64,000 nt of DNA, taken from the NCBI RefSeq assembly GCF_034190915.1, contig NW_026947502.1, positions 36,238,785 to 36,302,784 of the forward strand. The letters are read 5' to 3'. This DNA is from Cavia porcellus. Lineage: Eukaryota > Chordata > Mammalia > Rodentia > Caviidae. Positions 57,060 through 64,000 of the stretch are shown one piece after another; the first letter of the stretch is position 1; each line of letters starts with the position of its first letter. The notes under the pieces are model-generated. The model was not told the DNA's origin. It saw only the letters and a list, made by a program, of their open reading frames with translations, and searched no databases. The translations under genes and the position numbers were made by a program.

Positions 57060-57784
57060 GCCATCCATGCTACAAGCCTAAAGCCTGGAGCCAGATACAA
57101 TCAGGGTGCATCTTCCTCCCTGAGTTTGATGGTTTACATGTCAGTCATCCATAGACACACCAAGAATAGTGCTTGATGTTTGCTTCTTACTCTAATCAAG
57201 ATGTACTATCATAACTGATGGTCACAATCCTTGATTCAGCATTGACTTAGCATGCTACTATCTCCTCTTCCCATACCATCTTTCTAATGAGGATAAATCA
57301 TTTTTTACAATAGCAATTTCAATAAAAATTTATAAGAAAATTTTGTCAAGTTCTGAGTTGACCAAATGATGATCATACTTAAATATTTTTTCTCAAAGCA
57401 TCCGAAATAATTCTGATTGCAAGAAATTAGTTTTGGGGAAATGTAAGTCAGTCATTCATTTAGTTAATAAAATGAAGTTAAGGAGTAGAGGATGAGAAAT
57501 ATATGAAAAATACACTAGCATCCTAAAACATTCATCTTAAATTCACGGTGTATAGAATAGGAACTTTATGCTCAGTGTAATTATTTTATCTAAAGATGAA
57601 AATCAGCATCAACGTATCATGTTTTCTTTGAGTGTGTATTTATATTGTTCAATATATACATTCAAGTCCTGGAATTAAAATTACTACTTTCATTAGGAAC
57701 CATGAGTTTGCATAATGAGCCAGAAGTTGTAAACTTGTTTTTCATACACTCAGCTATAGATGGCATGGGCAATGTAACAGGCAA
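57060..57784. other. no recognised feature
   Basis: AT-rich; plus frame 57,645-57,869 is unrecognised. Confidence 0.45.
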
Positions 57785-58075
57785 ATGTAATGATCAGGTT
57801 AATTTTCAATCTAACTTGCTTGGGAGCACACTCCTTGGTGCCTGTGCGAGTCACGGAGGTATGGCCTAGGGATTAAATCTCATCTTTGACCTCCTCCTCT
57901 ATGGGGTGGTCCCCCTACTTTGCTTCCCACCCACCATGAAGTAAGCAGTTTTATTCTACCACACACTTTCTCCATGACATTCCATCTTGGAATCAGCTGA
58001 TATGGAACAAAATACCTTACAGTCATAAGCCAAATAGACATTTCTTCCTTTACGTTGTGGAAAAATTAACACAGC
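57785..58075 (+). mobile_element. possible MaLR LTR remnant
   Basis: TCCATGACATTCCATCTTGG, then CATAAGCCAAATAGACATTT and CTTCCTTTACGTTGTGG recall the 3' part of rodent MaLR LTRs ('catgatgtt ctgcc ... gagccaaataaa'). The 5' border is not visible. Confidence 0.4.
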
Positions 58076-58284
58076 ATATATCAAGTTGCTTAATCCATAT
58101 CACATTTCTTCATCTTTACCTTCCTTGAGCTGTCCAAATCTATTCAATAAGAACTTTCTATTTTATCAATATATGTCAATTCACAGAAGATCCTGTTTAT
58201 ACTTAAATTTTATACTCCATTTATAATTCTTACAGTATGAAACAGAAATTCCCACAATCCTATCCCACACTGATTGGGTCTCAA

Positions 58285-58541
58285 GTACTGTATGAATTTC
58301 CTATTGCTACATAAGAATTACCACAAACATAAAAGTTTAAATCAACATTAATTTATCATCTCACAGACTGTGTAAGAATAAGAACAAGAATGGGTCATCT
58401 GGCCTTTTGTTCAAGGCCTTAGGCAGAGGTAATGGGGTTGACCAGAGCCATTATTCTATTTAAGACTTGGGGTCCTTTTCCATCTCATTCAGACAATACG
58501 CAGGAATCAGATCCTTGCACACTTAGGAGACTGAGATTAGA
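58285..58541 (+). mobile_element. ancient repeat interrupted by a solo LTR
   Basis: AATTTCCTATTGCTACATAA, GAATTACCACAAACATAAAA and TAATTTATCATCTCACAGAC are phrases of a common old mammalian repeat whose family name I am not sure of. The MaLR LTR at 58,547 interrupts or abuts it. Confidence 0.5.
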
Positions 58542-58546
58542 TCATT

Positions 58547-58945
58547 TGCTATGGTTCAGGTCTAAAGTCCCTAAAGTCCCCAAAGTCCCATGTGTTTGGA
58601 AGGTGATTGGACCACAGGTTGCTATAACTGTCTGTGTATTGATCCACTGATGAATCCATAGCTGAATGTGCCTTTAGGAGATAAGGCCAGGTCAGCAGCG
58701 GTGCTTCACTGGGCCGTGATCTCAAGAGTGTCTTTCCCTCCCTGGGTCTTCTTTTGGCTCTCTGTTTCCTGGTTGCCATGATATGAGCAGCTTTCTTCCA
58801 CGCCAGGTTTATCACTTTGGCATCTATACATCTGAGCCTGCTGACTACGGGCTGCAACTTTGCAAACTGTGAGCCAAATTAAACCACTCCCTGAAGTTCC
58901 AGGTGTTGGATACTTTGGCTCGGTGACAAGAAAATGACTACGACA
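58547..58945 (+). mobile_element. MaLR solo LTR with perfect TSD
   Basis: Starts TGCTATGGTTCAGGTC and ends AATGACTACGACA. TCATT lies on both sides (58,542-58,546 and 58,946-58,950), the 5-bp TSD typical of ERVL-MaLR. Inside are CCTGGTTGCCATGATATGAG and CTGTGAGCCAAATTAAACCA as in MT-type LTRs. AAAGTCCC-like 10-mers occur three times near the start. 399 bp. The 102-codon minus frame is LTR-derived. Confidence 0.85.
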
Positions 58946-58950
58946 TCATT

Positions 58951-59900
58951 GCTTGCTCTCTTTTGCCCAAGGATACTGTCAATTTCCAGTGGTGACCCAC
59001 AGTTCCTCTGTGACCCATGGAAGCAGGTATAACATGGTTGTGTGGTTTGCTCCAGACAGGAGGAAAACTGTTTTGTTACCTCTTTCTTCTGAAATGGTTA
59101 AGTCTCTTTAGTGGCTCAGGTGATGAGGTGAAGGCCTTTGTACAGCCATTCTGTCTCCATTTCAATCCACTAAATTCAACCATTTTGAGGACTTTCACTC
59201 TTAGTCTAGTTCCCTTACCATAGTACTGCCTGTTTATTCAAGGGATGCCTTATATAGCACAGCTCTTCACTGGTCTTTATAAAATCTGGAAGGATTTTTG
59301 AGTTTTTAATAAAGTATTCTGTTCTGACCGTGAAGTTTCCCTCAAATAGAATTAAAAATATACACATATATGTGTGATCACAGGGATAGGAGGGAGCCTG
59401 CCATACTCCTATTTGCATGTGCAAACTTCCCTCTCTTGTTGCAGAAAATAAACTTGACTGCACAGTGAAATTCATTATAGTCACAGTCCCCCAGGTGTGT
59501 CCCATGGGACAGAATTATACAGGAAGCATACATGAGGAGATGGAGATCTTGATAGTCTCCCTATGAAAGATGCCTCCTGCACTGATGGCACATATTTTAT
59601 CGTACAGACCCTCAGAGTTTAAACTTGAAGTTCTTGTTTGCTTTGCAAAGCAGATGTCATTACAGGCCACATAATGGACTCTCATACTTTGCAGAATATT
59701 CTGTACTTCCCAATCCCAAAGCAGAATTTAGGAGATGAAGGAAGGGAGAACATAACTACCATTTACATTTACAAGGAATGATCAACACATAAAGTGAATA
59801 GTTATAATAAAAATTACAATAAAAGACAGATTGCCCTTAATTTCCCTCTAAATACTACCGCCCCTTTGCACTAAATATTTATCTCACTCTTGCTATTCTG
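58951..59900. other. no recognised feature
   Basis: Frames at 59,017-59,223 and 59,215-59,505 (-) unrecognised. An octamer-like ATTTGCAT lies at about 59,411. Confidence 0.4.
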
Positions 59901-59902
59901 TT

Positions 59903-59962
59903 TTCTTGTACCAGGATTTGAACTCTCCACTTCATGCTTGCAGAGCTAAATCTCCAGCCCAC
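59903..59962 (-). mobile_element. ID SINE, antisense, internally deleted
   Basis: TTGTACCAGGATTTGAACTC, CACTTCATGCTTGCAGAGCT and AAATCTCCAGCCC. About 20 bases of the middle (around the anticodon arm) are missing. Confidence 0.8.
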
Positions 59963-59964
59963 AT

Positions 59965-61257
59965 TCTTGCTGCTTTATGAAGCAGTTCCAAAAATTCTAT
60001 TCTATGAGTGCCTTTCATGGTTCTATGATGGCACTACTAAATATCCTGAGTTGATTTAAACAATCTACCTTTGTGATCATTTTTTACTTATGGGCAAAAG
60101 TTGCATGGGGCCAATGCAGTGAATAAGGTCCTCGGGTCCCACCGGAAGGTATATGCGAGCCTGGCTTCCTGCCAGAGGGCACTCAGCAGCAGCAGTCACT
60201 GCATTTTTGATCATGCCTCATAAAAAACACAAAAGAAGACTTTCTGAGCTGCCTCAGAAAGTGTAAAGGATGCTAAGTTTAGTATACTGGAAGCAAGGGA
60301 AAGCGTTTTGCGGGAAATTAATAGCAACGTCTTTTACTGTAGCAATTTTTAAAAAACATTCAGTATATTTTGATCACATCATATATTTTTATAAATGACC
60401 TTGTTGCTTTTTAAATGAAAAGATAAATCCTTTATTTAAAAATTTGTATCAGATTATAAAGATCTTGTATCTGTCTTTTAACTTCATATAGTATGCAAAT
60501 CATAATGGCGCTAGCCAAACTATTATATAAATTTTAAAACAAATGTGCTTTTTAAAATGAAAAGATATATAAATGGCTTATGCAGAATAGTATAAATTTC
60601 AAACAATTTAACTGACAAAATAGAAAAATAAGCTTGTTGGGTAAGCTACAATGTTTTCATACTGTTCTTAACAATAGCTTTTGACAAAAGTTCTTTTCAG
60701 GATGCCCAAAATAAAAACTACTCTGAACATCTGGTTCTTTTGGAGTTCATTATGTGTGATAATTTATGGCAAACAATTCAGCTCAGAAGTGTGTACCCTC
60801 GCCTGGCTCCAAGAATATCTCTGCACTAGAAATACACAAAAATAAATTATCGTTGGAATGTACAACAACCTCATGATTTAGGATTCTGTTTCCAACAGCT
60901 TGTGAACAAAGGGTTTTAGAATTGAATGTTACTGGCCACAAAATAAAGGACATTTTTCTATAGCAAGTGGGAACTTACCAATAAAAGTTGAAGAACAATT
61001 TAAATGTCCCAAAGAGCTAAAGAAGTTTTTGGAGTGAAAATCTAATTCAATTAGTGTCCAATAATTTGAATTATCAATTTCTTGGCCAAGAAAACATACT
61101 ATACCAGAGATCAAGGAGATAAGGGATCACAGAAAGCCCATGAAAGAGACTTTATCTGTTTTGTGTGCAACAGTGCAGGGGTCTTTCCTGTGAATTTCCA
61201 GCACAAGTTGGGAATTTTTTGACTTCGCATTCATTTCTGCGTAAGTATTTAATTTTA
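59965..61257. other. no recognised repeat or gene
   Basis: Contains a short GC-richer patch (60,110-60,200) and a strongly AT-rich part (60,340-60,760) with TATGCAAATCATAATGGC. The minus frame 60,929-61,114 is unrecognised. Confidence 0.45.
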
Positions 61258-61341
61258 TCTGGGGATTTAGCTCAGTGGCATAAGCACCTGCCTGGTAAGA
61301 GCAAAGTCGTGAGTTTGATCTCCAGCAACCCCTCAAAAAGA
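61258..61341 (+). mobile_element. ID SINE
   Basis: TCTGGGGATTTAGCTCAGTG, GCACCTGCCTGGTAAGAGCA, GTGAGTTTGATCTCCAGC. Flanks 61,247-61,257 and 61,342-61,352 (ATTTAATTTTA) are an 11-bp perfect TSD. The first few bases (GGGGC) are missing, so it is slightly 5'-truncated. Confidence 0.9.
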
Positions 61342-61698
61342 ATTTAATTTTAGTTTGAGGAAACAACCCTTCTCTATAAAAATTATCAAAACTACCAAAA
61401 CTACACAGACCCAGTAGAGAGGAGGAGGAACTTCATTGTAGAAGGTACTTTACAAAAACTTGTTGTGTGGTTCACTGGCTTCTACTTACCAGATTCAGAG
61501 AGACAATACTTCTCAGAAGAATGACAAACACTTATTTTTTCATTCTTTTTCTTCCTCTTCAAACATCTTGTGGTGTTATTTCTAAACAATGTGCATTTTC
61601 CAATAGGGTCTGTCATATTAGCTTCACTAACGAACCTGCTCTAAGGATCAAGCTCTTAATATACTCACTTAAAATATAAAATGTAAGGGCTGAACTTA

Positions 61699-61792
61699 CA
61701 TGTTTGTTTATTTGTTTTTTGAACCAGGGATTGAACTCATGGTCTTGCACTTGCCAGACAGGCACTTGTGCTGCTGAGCTAAATCCCCGGCC
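61699..61792 (-). mobile_element. ID SINE, antisense
   Basis: TTGAACCAGGGATTGAACTC, TTGCCAGACAGGCACTTGTG, CTGCTGAGCTAAATCCCCGG. Flanks CTGAACTTA at 61,690-61,698 and 61,793-61,801 are a 9-bp TSD. Confidence 0.9.
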
Positions 61793-61801
61793 CTGAACTT
61801 A

Positions 61802-62248
61802 TAAAATAATTATGTCACCAAACAGGTGAAGAATTCTACTTTCCTATATTGCTTAGGTACAAAAACATTTGATCTGAGTGAGAGTCATGAAAAGAGTCAT
61901 GAATGCTAGTATGTTAGGAGTTTCTATGAATTAAAGATCAATCAGACAAAAAGTATTAAGGAATAATCATATAGAATAAGAAAGGAAGATTTGATGTAAA
62001 ATTTACAATTTATATTTTCTGTGACAATATAAAAAAAAATTCTTTTACTGGAACTCAATCCAAAGGAGAAAGTATCATATTGTACTGTATTTTAAGTCAG
62101 CTAACATCATCCAGCACTGTGGAATAGTTACATCTTGAGATTCAGCCTCTCAAAAATAAATAAATCATAATATTTTTTAACCAAAGTACCTTTCAAAGAT
62201 TTGCTTTCCTCAAGAATATTTTTCTTTCTTTTCCTTATTTATTTATTT
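61802..62248. other. no recognised feature
   Basis: AT-rich; no repeat or frame of note. Confidence 0.45.
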
Positions 62249-62249
62249 G

Positions 62250-62313
62250 GTGCAGGAGATAGAACCCAGGGATTCCTGCATCTTAAGCATGTCCTTACCA
62301 TACATTTCACTGA
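62250..62313 (-). mobile_element. old ID-like SINE, antisense
   Basis: GGTGCAGGAGATAGAACCCA, GGGATTCCTGCATCTTAAGC, TGTCCTTACCATACATTTCA and CTGAG follow an antisense tRNA-derived SINE of the classical ID (BC1-like) type, older than the others. Confidence 0.6.
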
Positions 62314-62554
62314 GAAAAATCAATATTGTTAGCGCTGTACTTTCTGCTTTCTTAGTACCCAATTATTTGCTCTTAAAACAAATATAGCATTCTTTTCTCC
62401 CTTCTGCCTCACCAAAGCCAGTCTTCCTATTCATTCCTATACTTGGTGGTACCACATCTTGCCTCTTTGTGAACGGCCTCTAAATCTCCATTAATTATTT
62501 GCCCTCTCTGACTCCCCCTTTAGAGTGAAGCACATATTAAAATACGTACAGGCA

Positions 62555-62660
62555 GGGGCCTAGGATACAGCCCAGGGCACAGCGCCCGCCCGGCAGGCAT
62601 GCTGCTGTGAGTTCTATTCCCAGTACCAAAAGAAGAAAAGAAAAGAAAAAAAAAAAAAAT
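62555..62660 (+). mobile_element. ID SINE
   Basis: GGGGCCTAGGATACAGCCCA, CAGCGCCCGCCCGGCAGGCA, GTGAGTTCTATTCCCAGTAC, then an A-rich tail with AAAAGAAAAG. TACAGGCA at 62,547-62,554 and 62,664-62,671 is a short possible TSD. The body is unusually GC-rich. Confidence 0.85.
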
Positions 62661-62671
62661 AGCTACAGGCA

Positions 62672-63505
62672 AATATGGAGGGAAAAAAAGAGTTTTAGAA
62701 AGCACTATTCTGGAAGCACTATGGGATTTGTAGTTTTTCAGACAGCAAGTGAAAACACAAACAAGAATAGTGACAACAACAAAGTGACAAAACCATGAAG
62801 GAGACACGGTGTGACTATGCTGGGTAGGAACATGTTCTGCAGGATGCTTAAGGGCGGCCACCAGGCGCTTCTGTATTTCACAAAGCCCAGGGAACTGATT
62901 TTAGTTGTGCCTGTTTGAGATGCTTTCCAGTCATCTCTGAGGCACTGTGAGGACATCCAAAGGACCAGAGCCCTCCACAGGCACTGCAGGCAGGCTCCTT
63001 TTACTCCTGCCTGGAGGGGTAAAAGGGCTCCTTTACATGCAGAGGGATGAAAGCATGGCTGGGCCTGGTATTTTAAGCCTTTGCCAACTGGTTCATCGGT
63101 TTCTTTTTTAACATAAGAGTTTGGCCTGGAGAAATAAATGAGGCAGGGTTCACAGTGTCTCCTCAGTGGGAAAGGTTAGTCTATTTCATATTCCAAAATA
63201 TGTAAATTTTTATCATGAGGATTGAAGCTTAATTGCTATTTGAAAGAGTGTTGTTTGTGAAAATTACAAAAAATTTGTGAGACATAGGTCTCAAAATAAG
63301 TGACTTTGCAGGAGGCCGTTTCTCAAAGGGCTTTTCCTTCTTCCCATCCCTGTTTGAATCCCTTCAGCATGCCAAGAATGTTTTTAGAGACCTGTTGAGT
63401 CACCTTCTTATTAGAAATTTATGTCAAACGAAAGGCATATTGTGTCAAACCAACTCCTAGTTTGTCTACCCAAGAGACTTCCTTTTTCACGCCCAGCAGA
63501 AAGTA
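62672..63505. other. no recognised feature
   Basis: Frames at 62,520-62,861 (-) and 62,738-62,956 (-) partly overlap the ID and have no recognisable family. A GC-richer patch is at 62,940-63,070. Confidence 0.45.
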
Positions 63506-63605
63506 ACTACACAAATAATCAACTATGTATCTTACACAATAATGGAAAAGCAAAGACTACACAAATAATCAACTATGTATCTTACACAATAATGGAAAAG
63601 CAAAG
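63506..63605. repeat. perfect 50-bp tandem duplication
   Basis: 63,506-63,555 and 63,556-63,605 are identical over all 50 bases (each starts ACTACACAAATAATCAAC and ends GGAAAAGCAAAG). Not a known repeat. Confidence 0.97.
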
Positions 63606-64000
63606 TATTTTCATCTCTCTATAGTGAAGCAAACATGCAACTTGAAGTAACTTAAATTAGCTCCAGTACTATTCCAAATACACTGCTTCCTCAGCTCAGC
63701 CAGCTTCAAAGTCCCAGAAGGCTACCGCTAATGGCAACACTGGAACATACAGTAGAGTAGATATTCATAGATCCTGAACTTTCTCCCTCAATCATCTCAC
63801 TTTCCCCTCTTTCCTACCTTCATTTTTCTCAATATGCCCAGTCGTTTCCACCCTATGTTCTTCCCTCATGCTGTTTTGGCCTGAAACACTCCTGCTTGAT
63901 ATTAAGGTAACTTGTAATATCCTTCAGGTATTCAGTAGTCCATTTTCTCCTAACTGACATGCTAACTGAAAACAGGAATATACTTCGTGCTTTTAAAGTG
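63606..64000. other. no recognised feature
   Basis: Unassigned sequence to the window edge; a pyrimidine-rich patch is at 63,780-63,870. Confidence 0.45.

Noticed and set aside
13947..62660. Regularly recurring ~80-base motif, as if a CRISPR-like or regulatory array
   Set aside because: These are dispersed ID SINEs in both orientations at irregular spacing with individual TSDs.

Overview
This is a gene-poor, AT-rich stretch of a mammalian nuclear genome, almost certainly from a rodent. The evidence is the repeat set: about 17 tRNA-Ala-derived ID SINEs, several 7SL-derived B1 SINEs, B4-type (ID+B1) SINEs, MaLR-type LTRs resembling rodent MT/ORR1, and layers of older L1, L2 and MIR. I see no B2 elements. 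The young ID copies carry a distinctive head and tail and do not look like the mouse/rat BC1-type ID, so I favour a non-murine rodent, possibly hystricomorph. That placement is a guess from SINE style.

I find no intact host protein-coding gene, no exon I can name, no functional tRNA or rRNA gene, no CpG island and no CRISPR-like array. Long ORFs are absent. The only peptides I recognise are decayed LINE-1 ORF1 and ORF2 pieces. The window therefore reads as intergenic or deep intronic DNA. I found no new molecular system; what stands out is the history of insertions.

Layout. 1-2.56 kb: antisense L1 with ORF1 and probably its 5' region. 2.7-3.05 kb: B4 with a target-site duplication (TSD), later hit by an ID. 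5.48-5.67 kb: small element with hAT-like ends. 8.1-8.7 kb: B1 split by an LTR-like insert. 12.2-14.0 kb: B4, L1M fragment, and an ID whose head was tandemly duplicated. 18.7-20.2 kb: three-level nest of L1(-), MaLR LTR(-) and ID(+). 25.9-26.3 kb: MaLR LTR. 29.9-30.4 kb: L1, L2 tail, B1. 33.4-36.9 kb: L2, L1M, a B4 carrying an L1-derived filler, and another L1M with a B1 inside. 37.5-38.1 kb: young ID and a 42-bp triplication. 38.7-45.6 kb: the largest structure, a nearly complete antisense L1 (ORF1+ORF2) head-to-head with a truncated sense L1. 47.8-50.1 kb: paired direct repeats around a GC-rich LTR holding a very young ID. 51.8-52.2 and 58.5-58.9 kb: MaLR solo LTRs, the second with a perfect 5-bp TSD. 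54.9 kb: perfect 14-bp hairpin rich in forkhead-like motifs. 56.4-57.1 kb: L1 ORF2 fragment. 59.9-62.7 kb: cluster of five ID-type SINEs. 63.5-63.6 kb: perfect 50-bp tandem duplication.

Boundaries of old repeats are estimated by eye against family sequences I remember; those with stated TSDs are read directly. Intervals where I recognise nothing are listed as such.
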